Positions 9,864 through 19,177 are shown, counted from the first letter of the stretch. The stretch is DNA of 64,000 bases from Plazaster borealis (GCA_021014325.1 CM037461.1:3125501-3189500); one strand, 5' to 3'. Numbers and translations are program-made. Notes: a model not told the origin generated them from the sequence alone.

Positions 9864-10761
9864 AGCGAGCCTCGTTCACGTGCCAGTCATACTGCCGTTT
9901 CTGGTAAGTCTGGCTCGTCCGCAAGTGGCGGCGCGCCAGACTATGAGCCGCCTCCAACCCGGCCCGGAGGTCTTCCACGTACTCGTGCGACTCCACCACG
10001 GAGTCTTGATCGCCGTCCGGCAGCCCCACCACCAGGTCCAGCGGCAGCTCGACCTCTCTCCCCAGCATTAACATGTTGGGCGTGAGTTTGGTGCTCTCGT
10101 GACGGGACGACCGATAGGCCATCATCACATAGGGAAGGTGCTCGTCCCAGTCATCCTGTTGTTCAGCCACAAAGAGGCTCAGCATCGTCTTCACCGTACG
10201 GTTAAACCGTTCCACCATGCCGTCCGACTGCGGGTGGAACGGCGTGGTGCGGGTCTTGTGTATGCCGAGGAGTTCACAGACTCCCTGAAAGAGCCGCGCC
10301 TCAAACTCCCTGCCCTGATCCGTGTGAATCTCCCTCGGGACGCCGAACTGCGTGATGACCTGTTCGACCAAGACCCTTGCCACCGTCTCGGACCTCTGGT
10401 CGGGAATCGGGAAGGCTTCAACCCACTTGGTGAAGTAATCAGCAACTACCATGATGCTGCTATTCCCCCGTTGCGTCTTTGGGAGCCTGCCGGTAAGGTC
10501 GATGGCAATGCGCTCCATCGGCGCCCCGACCAAGTATTGTTGGAGGGGGGCCCGCAGGGCCCGTGGGGGTGGTTTCTTTGTTCCGCACTTGTGGCACTTC
10601 CGGCACCACTCCTCTGCGTGACGTCGCATCTCTCTCCAGAAAATCAGAGCCTGTTGCAGCCGGTTGATGGTCCGGGTCACACCCAGATGGCCAGTGGTCC
10701 GGCTGTCATGAGCCAGCCGCAGCACCTCGGCTCTCTTCCCCGTGGGACCACCACTTTCCAT
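9739..10761 (-). CDS. Ty3/Gypsy integrase
   Basis: Retroviral-type integrase that would insert the element cDNA into the host genome. An N-terminal HHCC zinc domain (H...H in AHDSRTTGHLG; CRKC then HKC) is followed by the catalytic core. Acidic residues lie in AIDLTG, HTDQGREF and DGMVERFNRT, with exactly 35 residues between the second Asp and the Glu (DD35E). The N-terminal part overlaps the gag-pol ORF in another frame. The frame change lies near a G-run around 10737-10741, consistent with a 1-nt loss that separates integrase from pol. The core catalytic residues are intact. Confidence 0.9.
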   Translation of the reverse strand: MESGGPTGKRAEVLRLAHDSRTTGHLGVTRTINRLQQALIFWREMRRHAEEWCRKCHKCGTKKPPPRALRAPLQQYLVGAPMERIAIDLTGRLPKTQRGNSSIMVVADYFTKWVEAFPIPDQRSETVARVLVEQVITQFGVPREIHTDQGREFEARLFQGVCELLGIHKTRTTPFHPQSDGMVERFNRTVKTMLSLFVAEQQDDWDEHLPYVMMAYRSSRHESTKLTPNMLMLGREVELPLDLVVGLPDGDQDSVVESHEYVEDLRAGLEAAHSLARRHLRTSQTYQKRQYDWHVNEARYGPGQPVWLYTPNKKGGSDAQAAVLVDRAIRDSPGNRPGHL

Positions 10762-13367
10762 GCTGGGTTCCCGCCACTAGGCTGGTCCCACTCAATCCGT
10801 AGGACTCCCTCCACCACTCGGAGTCGCTCCCACTTTCCCCACCAAAATTTGGTGGCCTTGTCAAGTGCTGAAACCTCCCGCCAAGGAGGGCGGGGGGCCC
10901 AAGGGCGCTTGCCAAGGAGGTAGTGTTTGAAGTAGTGGACGAAATGGACCACGGCCAACAACTCTTTCCGTGTGGTGCAGTAGTTGCGTTCCGCCTTGGC
11001 AAGGGTGCGGCTCCCATAAGCCACCACCCGTTCCCCGTCGTCCCGAGTCTGTGACAGTACCGCGCCAATTGAGCACTGACTAGCATCTGTGTCCAAGATG
11101 TAGCAGTGGTCTGTGCTGGGGTAACACAGCACCGGGGTCGTAGTCAGCGAATCTTTGAGGCGTCCGAAAGCGCTCTGGCAGTCCTCCGTCCAGGGGATGA
11201 ACCGCCGGTAGTAGGAAGCTAGTCCCAGGAAACTCCGGACCTGTGTCACGTTCGCAGGGCGAGGCCAGTCTCTGATAACCGCCACTTTCGCGGGGTCTGT
11301 GCGGACTCCTGCAGCCGACACACGATGTCCGAGAAAAGACACCTCCGAGTTAAAAAGGTCGCACTTCTTTGGTTTCAATCTAAGGCCGGTATTGTGAAAG
11401 CGTTCCAGGACTGTAGCCAACCTTTGGTAGTGTTCCTGAAAGTCCTTTCCCCACACGATCACGTCGTCCAGGTACACCACAGCTACCTGCCATTGGAGTC
11501 CCGCAAGTACCCTCTCCATCAAGCGCTCGAAGGTCGCTGGTGCGTTGCACAACCCGAACGGCATCACGTTGAATTGATACAACCCGTTGTGCATGCCGAA
11601 GGCCGTCTTCTCCCGGTCTGCCTCCCCCATGCTCACTTGCCAGTACCCGCTGGCCAAGTCGAGAGTGCTGAACCACCTCGCCCCGTTCAACGCATCGAGG
11701 TTATCGTCTATGCGGGGAATGGGGTACGCGTCCTTGATCGTAACTTCGTTGACTTTCCGGTAGTCGACGCAAAACCTGACCGTCCCATCCTTCTTCTTGA
11801 CCAGCACCACCGGTGAGGACCACGGGCTAGTGGAGGGTTCGATGACGCCATCCTGCAGCATCTTCTCCACCTGCTTCTTGGCCTCGGCCCGCTTATGGAT
11901 CGGCAACCTCCTAGCCGCCTGCCGGATCGGCACGGCCGCTCCTGTGTCTATGCGGTGCTCAGCCAGCGCCGTCTTCCCCAGCCGGCCGTCGGGGCCCGTG
12001 AAGGCTTTGGAGTATAGTGTTAACAGCTCCGCCAACTGGGCGCGTTCCGAGCTGTCTAAGCGTGCGGCCCCTCGGTCAAGCAAGTCCCGCAGGTGGTCGG
12101 GAACCTCCCCTTGGTGTGCCGTGCCGCTTCCCTGGGCTGTGGCAGATAGGTGGCACACCGTGGGTTGCGGGTGCTCCGGTTCCGGTTCCAGTATCTCCTG
12201 TGCGTCCAGTGGAGAGAAAAGCGCCAGGCGGGTCCCTTTATAAATCGTGACAGGGTCGGGCGTCGGGTTAAACACGCGGACCGGCAAGGCCCCGGACCCC
12301 ACGTCCACCACGCCTGCTGCCACCGCCACCGGTTCGAGGTTAGCCACAATGCAGACCTGGCTCAAGGATTGATCTCCAATGCGGAGTTCAAACCCAGCCT
12401 TCCCCCGGGCCTGCATCGAGCTCCCGTCTGCTTGTCTCAACGCCAAAGGTGGGGGCTGGAGGTTTGGTCGTTCCGACCCGCGGAGCTCATCATAGACCCG
12501 TCCCGAAATAAGACTGACCGAAGCCCCCGTGTCCAAAAGGAAAAAGATGGGCAACGAGGCGATCCACCCCGACACGTAGTTCTTCCTGGGCGACATCTTC
12601 GGTTTCTGGTGTGAGAGACCTCCGCCGGATGGTTGCTGTGTTGAGTTGGGTTCGGTCGGTACCTGTCGTTGGTTGTTAGCTCCCCGCTTCCTGAGCGGGC
12701 AGTCCCGTCGGATATGGCCGAGTTCATGGCATCCGAAACATTCCACCATCGTACGATCGAAAGCTCGGCGTGGGGCACCCGTATTCACCCCCTTAGCCCC
12801 CAGCAGTGGTGGTGGTGGCTGTGCCACGGTCCGGACATCGGTGACCTCTTGTCTGTTCCGTTTGTTTTGCTCCTGTGAATTTAGGAACGCTTCCATCTCG
12901 GTGGCGAGTGTGATGGCTTCCGTCAAGGTCGTCGCTGCCCGCGAAAACACGTGGCGTTGCAATTGGTCGTCCCCCAATGCATTCCGGAAAGCCTCCACCG
13001 CCAAATCCTCTCGAGCCTGGGCCGACAGTTTCGGATAGCTCTTGGCGACCAACCGCCGAATGGACTGACCCAGGCTGTTTATCGATTCGCCACCACTCCT
13101 GTGACGCATTGACAGCTGCGCCCGATGCAGTGGTATCTGGGCCGTGACTCCGAATCGATTCTCAAAGCACTCCAAGATGCGGGGGTACATTGTACGTGCG
13201 GCCGGCTCCATGTCGGCCAAGGCCTCTTGTGCCGGGCCCTTCATATGGGAAGCCAGAAACATCGCCTTCTCGGCCTCCCCCCACTGATTGACAGTCGCGA
13301 CGCTCTCAAAATGGATGAGGTAGTCGGACCAGGATGATTCGCCGTCAAACTTGTTGGGGAGCATCAT
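10677..13367 (-). CDS. gag-pol polyprotein: capsid, zinc knuckle, protease, RT, partial RNase H
   Basis: An 896-residue ORF. Residues 1-165 are capsid-like (FDGESSWSDYLIHFE...). A zinc knuckle spans 210-223, C-x2-C-x4-H-x4-C. The aspartic protease active site is LLDTGAS near 277-283. Reverse transcriptase spans about 478-690, with LDLASGYWQV (569-578), FGLCNAP and the catalytic YLDD (632-635). RNase H starts at ILDTDAS (758-763), with the conserved Glu in KELLAVV. Two defects stand out. The link after YYRRFI jumps directly to WTEDCQ, omitting about 20 residues usually present. After HYLLGK the rest of RNase H, including the TDH-type motif, is replaced by sequence leading straight to the integrase region. 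Protease and RT motifs are intact, but RNase H is probably inactive. Confidence 0.9.
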   Translation of the reverse strand: MMLPNKFDGESSWSDYLIHFESVATVNQWGEAEKAMFLASHMKGPAQEALADMEPAARTMYPRILECFENRFGVTAQIPLHRAQLSMRHRSGGESINSLGQSIRRLVAKSYPKLSAQAREDLAVEAFRNALGDDQLQRHVFSRAATTLTEAITLATEMEAFLNSQEQNKRNRQEVTDVRTVAQPPPPLLGAKGVNTGAPRRAFDRTMVECFGCHELGHIRRDCPLRKRGANNQRQVPTEPNSTQQPSGGGLSHQKPKMSPRKNYVSGWIASLPIFFLLDTGASVSLISGRVYDELRGSERPNLQPPPLALRQADGSSMQARGKAGFELRIGDQSLSQVCIVANLEPVAVAAGVVDVGSGALPVRVFNPTPDPVTIYKGTRLALFSPLDAQEILEPEPEHPQPTVCHLSATAQGSGTAHQGEVPDHLRDLLDRGAARLDSSERAQLAELLTLYSKAFTGPDGRLGKTALAEHRIDTGAAVPIRQAARRLPIHKRAEAKKQVEKMLQDGVIEPSTSPWSSPVVLVKKKDGTVRFCVDYRKVNEVTIKDAYPIPRIDDNLDALNGARWFSTLDLASGYWQVSMGEADREKTAFGMHNGLYQFNVMPFGLCNAPATFERLMERVLAGLQWQVAVVYLDDVIVWGKDFQEHYQRLATVLERFHNTGLRLKPKKCDLFNSEVSFLGHRVSAAGVRTDPAKVAVIRDWPRPANVTQVRSFLGLASYYRRFIPWTEDCQSAFGRLKDSLTTTPVLCYPSTDHCYILDTDASQCSIGAVLSQTRDDGERVVAYGSRTLAKAERNYCTTRKELLAVVHFVHYFKHYLLGKRPWAPRPPWREVSALDKATKFWWGKWERLRVVEGVLRIEWDQPSGGNPAWKVVVPRGREPRCCGWLMTAGPLAIWV

Positions 13368-15318
13368 GGGTTTCCGACTCCCGGAATGGTGGCTCGACTC
13401 CTCCCGTCACTGGTGGTGCGTCAACGAACACCCCAGTGCGTTGTGCCGTGCGGGGCTGACTCAAGGGCTCCGCTCCACTGCCCTGTACAGTGCGGAGCAG
13501 ACTCACCGGCTCCGCGCCATAGACTTGTGCAGTGCGGAGCAGACGCACAGGCTCCGCTCCATTGCGTTGTGCAGTGCAAAGCTGGCTCACAGGCTCCTCT
13601 CCATTGCCCTGTACAGTGCGGAGCTGACGCACAAGCTCCGCTCCATTGCGTTGTGCAGTGCGGAGCTGACTCTCCGGCTCCGCTCCATTGCCCTGTACAG
13701 TGCGGAGCTGACTCACCGGCTCCGCGCCATAGACTTGTGCAGTGCGGAGCTGACTCACGGGCTCCGCGCCACAGGCTTGTGCAGTGCGGAGCGGACGCAC
13801 AGGCTCCGCTCCATTGTGTTGTGCAGTGCAAAGCTGACTCTCCGGCTCCGCTCCATAGACTTGTGCAGTGCGGAGCTGACTCACGGGCTCCGTTCCATAG
13901 GCTTGTGCAGTGCGGAGCGGATTCCCTTGCTCCGCTCCATAGGGTTGGACAGTGCGGAGCTGATTCCCCTGCTCCGTTCCATAGGCTTGTGCAGTGCGGA
14001 GCTGATTCCCCTGCTCCGCTCCATAGGGTTGTGCAGTGCGGAGCTGATTCCCCTGCTCCGCTCCATTGGGTTGTGCAGTGCAGAGCCGATTTCCCTGCTC
14101 CGCTCCATAGGGTTGTGCAGTGCGGAGCTGGGCCGTAGGCTCCGCTCCATAGGGTTGTGCAGGGCGGAGCTGGGCCATGGGCTCCGCTCCATAGAGTTGT
14201 GCAGTGCGGAGCTGATTCCCCTGCTCCGCTCCATAGGGTTGTGCAGTGCGGAGCTGATTCCCCTGCTCCGCTCCATTGGGTTGTGCAGTGCGGAGCCGAT
14301 TCCCCTGCTCCGCTCCATAGGGTTGTGCAGTGCGGAGCTGGGCCGTAGGCTCCGCTCCATAGGGTTGTGCAGGGCGGAGCTGGTCCGTGGGCTCCACTCC
14401 ATAGAGTTGTGCAGTGCGGAGCTGATTCCCCTGCTCCGCTCCATAGGGTTGTGCAGTGCGGAGCTGATTCCCCTGCTCTGCTCCATTGGGTTGTGCAGTG
14501 CGGAGCTGATTCCCCTGCTCCGCTCCATAGGGTTGTGCAGTGCGGAGCTGATTCCCCTGCTCCGCTCCATAGGGTTGTGCACTGCGGAGCTGATTCCCCT
14601 GCTCCGCTCCATGGGGTTGTGCAGTGCGGAGCTGATTCAACAGCTCCGCTCCATAGGGTGGTGCAGTGTGGAGCCGATTCCCCGGCTCCGCTCCATAGGG
14701 TTGTGCAGTGTCGAGTTGGATCAAGGCCTCCGCTGTGTAGGGCCGTGCCGTCCGGATCATTGTCTGGGAGGGGGGCTCCGAGAGGAAACGTGCAGCCGTT
14801 GCCTGTCCACCGTACCGTGACCCCGGACCCTGCCGTGGTGTAGACTGGACATCCCCCATGTGGGCGCGTTCCCGGAAGAATGGCCCCGGGGAGGGCCGTT
14901 CCACCATCGCATGTCCAGGGTGAGGGTGGCCTGGCTCCAAAAAGAGTGGCTCTCTGATGTTCCCCGCCAAATACCATGAGGAGGAGGAGGTGGGTTCCGT
15001 GTGGGACCGCCCCAACCCCTCCCTGGTCTCCGGCGCATGCTGCGGGGAGGCACAGCACAATTCCTTCTGAACCCATTCCGATCCCCATTCCGGGATCGGC
15101 TCTCTGGTGTTCCCCGTCGAAAACCACGGGGAGGAGAAGCTGGGTTCCGTGTGGGACCGCCCCCACTCCTCCCTGGTCCCCGGGGCATGTTGCGGAGAGG
15201 CACAGCACGGTTCCCCTGGCACCCGTTCCGATCCCCGTTCTGCCCCTTCGTCTGTATGCTGCGGAGGGAGCCGGAACGGTTCCGTGAGGTACCGCGCTGG
15301 GCCCTCCGCTCTCGTCAT
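13345..15318 (-). CDS. gag leader ORF with 31 x 14-residue repeats
   Basis: A 657-residue ORF upstream of, and overlapping by 23 nt, the gag-pol ORF. It has no recognised domain. Residues 1-189 are Pro/Arg/Glu-rich with imperfect repeats such as RYLTEPFRLPPQHT and GRSHTEP. Residues 190-623 are 31 head-to-tail units of 14 residues, consensus TAQPYGAEQGNQLR, in the same frame. A different frame is also open (15712-13421, starting MASDPAHAGD). Repeat-like peptides occur in a third frame near 15521, so the original leader is probably broken by indels. Which frame is translated is uncertain. The Gln/Glu/Tyr-rich repeats resemble low-complexity Gag N-terminal regions, an inference only. Confidence 0.5.
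   Translation of the reverse strand: MTRAEGPARYLTEPFRLPPQHTDEGAERGSERVPGEPCCASPQHAPGTREEWGRSHTEPSFSSPWFSTGNTREPIPEWGSEWVQKELCCASPQHAPETREGLGRSHTEPTSSSSWYLAGNIREPLFLEPGHPHPGHAMVERPSPGPFFRERAHMGDVQSTPRQGPGSRYGGQATAARFLSEPPSQTMIRTARPYTAEALIQLDTAQPYGAEPGNRLHTAPPYGAELLNQLRTAQPHGAEQGNQLRSAQPYGAEQGNQLRTAQPYGAEQGNQLRTAQPNGAEQGNQLRTAQPYGAEQGNQLRTAQLYGVEPTDQLRPAQPYGAEPTAQLRTAQPYGAEQGNRLRTAQPNGAEQGNQLRTAQPYGAEQGNQLRTAQLYGAEPMAQLRPAQPYGAEPTAQLRTAQPYGAEQGNRLCTAQPNGAEQGNQLRTAQPYGAEQGNQLRTAQAYGTEQGNQLRTVQPYGAEQGNPLRTAQAYGTEPVSQLRTAQVYGAEPESQLCTAQHNGAEPVRPLRTAQACGAEPVSQLRTAQVYGAEPVSQLRTVQGNGAEPESQLRTAQRNGAELVRQLRTVQGNGEEPVSQLCTAQRNGAEPVRLLRTAQVYGAEPVSLLRTVQGSGAEPLSQPRTAQRTGVFVDAPPVTGGVEPPFRESETHDAPQQV
13450..14751 (-). 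repeat. 31 x 42-bp tandem repeat inside the retrotransposon
   Basis: Exactly 31 units of 42 bp with no indels, so all reading frames stay open on both strands. There is a higher-order pattern: blocks of five units recur with the same order of variants (about 14584-14375 and 14374-14165 on the minus-strand count). This points to expansion by multi-unit duplication. Long plus-strand frames here are by-products. Confidence 0.95.
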
Positions 15319-15754
15319 GTCCGTATGCCGTGGCGAGAGCCAGGGCGACTCCGTGAGGGGTCACCCCGACCCCTCCGCCCCCCCACCTCGGTGCTCCGTT
15401 GAGAGAGCCGGAACGGTTCCGTGTAGGACCGCTCCGACCCTGCCGCCCACCCCGCGCCGGTACGCTGCGGAGGGAGCCGGAACGATTCCGTGTGGTATCG
15501 CCCCGATCCCCCCGAGCCCACATGACCCGAAGCGGACGGGACGCTCCTGTCCTGGAACCCCTGTGGCTGACCCCCCTCATCTCTACAGTTACCCCCCAGG
15601 CTTCCCCCAGCCCGAGGAAAGATGAAATCTCATCTACCGTGATATAGGAGGGCCCGCCAATGGCCTGAGTCTGGTTCGGTGTGTCCCCAGCATGTGCTGG
15701 GTCTGACGCCATACTACCCCCAAAACGTGAAAACCCACAGAGGAAAAAACGAAC

Positions 15755-15766
15755 TTTTACCTTATT
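15755..15766 (-). promoter_or_regulatory. splice-donor-like site in the retrotransposon leader
   Basis: Reads ATAAG|GTAAAAG on the minus strand, with the break at 15761/15760, 50 nt after the 5' LTR and before the first gag-like ATG (15712). The position matches the leader splice donor of retroviruses. It could pair with the acceptor at 9139. Confidence 0.4.
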
Positions 15767-15791
15767 CCAGTGTCCTGTCAGTGGCCGTGCC

Positions 15792-15809
15792 GTCCCGTCG
15801 CTGCCGCCA
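15792..15809 (-). other. primer-binding site
   Basis: Minus-strand TGGCGGCAGCGACGGGAC lies one base after the 5' LTR. Its complement ends in CCA, as the 3' end of a tRNA must. I did not identify the tRNA. Confidence 0.6.
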
Positions 15810-15810
15810 A

Positions 15811-16179
15811 TGTAACAAAAACTTGTCCTTAGATTCTTTGTCGGCACAACACACCAAATGACACACAAAATAGCAGCAATTCTCAGTTATATTCCTGGTT
15901 TATTTAACAACACGTCTGGCTACAAAACAACTCACATGGTCAGAACGATTAGATAACGTTTCTCCAACGAGACGGGTGTCCCGGCCCGCCAGCGGGGGCT
16001 CGCTACAACACAGCTCCACACCGGTGCCGTGCTATAGCGCCCCCACAAGGTTCACCACGACACAGCTCCACACCGGTGCTGTGCCATAGCGCCCCCATGG
16101 GGCCCGCTGCGACACAGCTCCACACCGGAGCCGTGCCACAGCGCCTCCCCCCCCCCCGGCGGCCAGGCCAAACGCTACA
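15811..16179 (-). repeat. 5' LTR of the Ty3/Gypsy element
   Basis: 369 bp. It differs from the 3' LTR by about two substitutions (near 15837 and 16024) and a longer poly-C run near 16147-16158. It is followed by ATAC, the target-site copy. Confidence 0.95.
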
Positions 16180-16429
16180 ATACGTTGCCGCAACAAGCTT
16201 ATTTCTAGTATGCTTGTTACGCAAGTCATGGATAATGCCGAAGCCTAATACATTCATTGTAAATACTTGTTTTCTTAAGCGGTATAATTAAACCTTTTTT
16301 CAAGTCAGTGATATCAAACCATAGAACACCGTATGTGTTGCTGGTGAGTTGTTGCTTGTAAAAACAGCATGCATGAGTACCCATTGAACGTCACTCTTTT
16401 ATATCAATCTTGTTGTTCGTGTCATTAGC

Positions 16430-16903
16430 GTTCTTTCGTTTCGACGGTTTATCACACGGGGTGTACGGTACACAACATCCTATCCAATCAGAATCCTTGA
16501 AGTACAATACAGCCCGCCCACCGCGCTGTCACCCAATCATGAAGGGGTGCAGAACCGTATCCTTTGCCAACTGTTACTAATAAATGAGTAAGAATGCATT
16601 ATTCATTCCAATTCACATCAGCTTGCTGGATAAGTACATGTGTGTGTATTCACTCTTTGTACGGATCCGCCATTAGATTTCTTTGACAGTATCCCCCACC
16701 AGAAAACAAAACAAAAAACACACACAAAACATGACAATGAAAGGGATCTGGTGTAATCGCGGGTAATTCAAAAAAGGCATTCAATCCAAACTTAGTTGGG
16801 GGATGGGTGCTGAACCCCGTATATACATGACTGTGTATAGCCGACACAGGGTCACTTGGCTGTATGCAAAGGACTGGCTACTGGGTCGGAGTATGGGTGG
16901 GGT
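16430..16903 (+). repeat. left arm of a ~480-bp inverted repeat
   Basis: The reverse complement of 19178-19676, from gttctttcgtttcgacgg to gtatgggtggggt, with scattered substitutions and small indels. No coding sequence. The two arms enclose about 2.3 kb holding a satellite and MITE ends. Confidence 0.9.
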
Positions 16904-17330
16904 GGAGCAGGGTGGGCATACCCACCAATCCTTCCTTGTGGGGTCCAAAACACAACAGACAATGGACCCCACAAGGGATTCTTTGTAAAACTTGTACCCC
17001 ACAGGGGAATTCTACAGAAAAGGGAGTAATAGAACAACAATAGCAGGACCCCACAAGTCACCAGCTGTGAGGGTGCCTTCATATTCACTACCTTATGGAG
17101 ACCGAGAACAAAACAGAAAAGGGAAAACAAAAGGTCTCCATAGGGAATTCTAAAGACTTGGGTGCTCCACAAGGAATTTTGTGTACAAAGTCTATGGGAG
17201 GTTCTTAACTACAGGGACAAAGGAAAGAACAAAATATGTCTCCACAGGGATGTAAAAAATAGAATATGTGTTTGTGTGTGTGTGTGTGGGGGGGGGGTGC
17301 ATCGGTAAATGAGGCATTTGCGCATGCTAA
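16904..17330. repeat. degenerate CCCCACAAGG-type repeats and TG microsatellite
   Basis: Imperfect units around gaccccacaagggattct, spaced about 45-60 bp, run from 16940 to 17250. They are followed by a TG/G-rich microsatellite at 17268-17298. Non-coding. Confidence 0.5.
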
Positions 17331-17334
17331 TTAA

Positions 17335-18672
17335 AGAGAGGGTATACCTTTTGTAATTACTCCAAAAATTAATGACCATAAACACTTACACTGTTCTTGG
17401 TAAAGAGCACTGGAAAACTGTTGATATTATAAAACATTGTTAGAAACGACCCCCTTTTAAGTTTAGAAAAAGGTAATTGCTCCCCCAAATATTTGTATCT
17501 GAAAAGGCTTTATGCATGAGGCCTTTCTAAGGCTTATGAAAGCGCACAATTCTATACAAGGGTGTTTTTTCTTTCATTATTTTCTTGCAACTTCGATGGA
17601 CAATTGAGATTCTTTGCTGACATGCGTTCCGTTGCGCGTATTGCTGAGGGCCTTCTGGTTCCGCGTGTACAGAGCTGCGCGTGTAGCAATAAGTGCGCCA
17701 CCACCGTACCCCAGTTGTTGCCGTGGGCTCGGTTGCCTGCAAATATAAGTCGCCTCTCGTCTCCGTTCACTCTAACGCCAGCTCTTTCTTGTGCCATATT
17801 TTTTATTTTACTAAAGCAGTTTTATTTAACCAAGCAGTGTAGTTCTGGATTTTCGAAAGCACTGACGGTTCACCTCATTAGTATTGACAAAGTCCTAATC
17901 CGTACGAATCGTCCTATGTACAATGATAAAAAGCACTAACAGTTCACTTCATTAGTAATAACAAAGCCCTAATCCGTCCGAACCGTGCTATGTACAACGA
18001 TCAAAAGCCTGACGGTTCACTTTGTTAATAATAAAGCCCTCAATCTGTAGCAACCGTCCAGTGTACAATGATTTAAGGCGCTGACGGTTCACCTTGTTAA
18101 TAATAACAAAGCCCTAATCCGTACAAACCGTCCCATGTACAGTGATAAAAAGCACTGACGGTTCACTTTGTTAATAATAACAAAGCCCTACCGTACGAAC
18201 CGTCCATGTACAGTAATAAAAAGCACTGACGGTTCACTTTATTAGTAACAAAGAGTCTTAATCCGTAGGAACCGTCTCATGTACAATGATAAAAAGCACT
18301 GACGGTTCACTTAATTAGTAACAAAGAGTCTTAATCCGTAGGAACCGTCTCATGTACAATGATAAAAAGCACTGACGGTTCACTTCATTAGTAACAAAGA
18401 GTCTTAATCCGTAGGAACCGTCTCATGTACAATGATAAAAAGCACTGACGGTTCACTTCATTAGTAACAAAGAGTCTTAATCCGTAGGAACCGTCTCATG
18501 TACAATGATAAAAAGCACTGCTGTTCTTCTCATCAGTAGTTACAAAGCCCTGATCCGTACAAACAATATCACATGTAATACAGGCTGAAAGGAATTTTCG
18601 AACTTTCATTTTCTTTTCTCATGTGAAAATTAAGAAAAATGTTTTGACAATTACCAATAGTGTCCAGTGTCT
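17335..18672 (-). mobile_element. composite TTAA MITE carrying a satellite array (copy c)
   Basis: The left 270 bp (17335-17608) match the left half of the TTAA MITE family and follow a TTAA. The right 30 bp (about 18644-18672) match its right end and precede another TTAA. In place of the usual interior lie about 250 bp of GC-richer unknown sequence (17609-17855) and the 73-bp satellite. Reading this as one expanded element is inference; two broken copies flanking the array is the alternative. Confidence 0.55.
17856..18560. repeat. 73-bp satellite, about ten units
   Basis: Units are 73 bp in the homogeneous right half and 70-76 bp on the left. Each contains gacggttcac and, about 45 bp later, the inverse gaaccgtc, so each unit can form an 8-bp-stem hairpin. 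The last four full units are nearly identical; the outer ones are more diverged. Confidence 0.9.
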
Positions 18673-18733
18673 TTAATTTAAATGTTAAAACATTTAAATT
18701 AAAGACACTGGACACTATTGGTAATTGCCAAAG
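18643..18733. repeat. ~90-bp near-perfect palindrome from facing MITE ends
   Basis: The right end of one TTAA MITE and the left end of the next face each other across 18673-18702, which is itself a palindrome bounded by TTAA. Together they form arms of about 44 bp with almost no spacer. Confidence 0.85.
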
Positions 18734-19080
18734 ACCAGTCTTCTCACTTGGTGTATCTTAACATATGCATAACATAACAAACCTGTGAAAATGTGAGCTC
18801 AATTGGTCGTCGAAGTTGCGAGATAATAATGCAAGAAAAAACACCCTTGTCACACGAAGTTGTGTGCTTTCAGATGCTTGATTTCGAGACCTCAAAATCT
18901 TATTCCGAGGTCTCGAAATCAAATTCGTGGAAAATTACTTCTTTCTCGAAAACTACGTTACTTCAGAGGGAGCTGTTTATCACAATGTTTTATACTATCA
19001 ACAGCTCCCAATTACTCGTTACCAAGTAAGGTTTTATGCCAATAATTATTTTGAGTAATTACCAATAATGTGCACTACCT
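18703..19080 (+). mobile_element. TTAA-flanked MITE, copy d
   Basis: A 378-bp full-length copy in plus orientation, flanked by TTAA at 18699-18702 and 19081-19084. Its termini are agacactggacactattgg and the inverse ending gtgcactacct. It carries an internal inverted pair (gatttcgagacctcaaaatc / gaggtctcgaaatcaaat). Confidence 0.85.
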
Positions 19081-19177
19081 TTAAAGGAAGTGAACATGTC
19101 ATTGTCAGATTCATACGGAAAGTTCAAGCAATAAACCATAAGGGAAACTGACTAGGTACATATTTAATAACACCCCC

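Larger units (their letters stand above)
7426..16179 (-). mobile_element. Ty3/Gypsy LTR retrotransposon with extra zinc-finger ORF
   Basis: An 8.75-kb element on the minus strand. LTRs at 15811-16179 (5') and 7426-7791 (3') begin TG and end CA and differ by about two substitutions plus a poly-C length change, so insertion is recent. The 4-bp sequence ATAC flanks both ends (7422-7425 and 16180-16183). In transcription order come the primer-binding site, a repeat-rich gag leader ORF, capsid, zinc knuckle, protease, reverse transcriptase, truncated RNase H, integrase with a GPY/F module, a separate zinc-finger ORF and the polypurine tract. The order PR-RT-RH-IN marks Ty3/Gypsy. At least three frame breaks and two internal deletions make it unlikely to be autonomous. 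It is much more GC-rich than its surroundings. Confidence 0.95.

Noticed and set aside
13351..14820. Long plus-strand open frames (489 and 250 codons) across the 42-bp repeat
   Set aside because: Any stop-free 42-bp unit leaves frames open on both strands. The element is transcribed from the minus strand and these frames have no domain.
17856..18560. CRISPR-like array
   Set aside because: The units are contiguous 73-bp satellites without unique spacers, in a eukaryotic genome.
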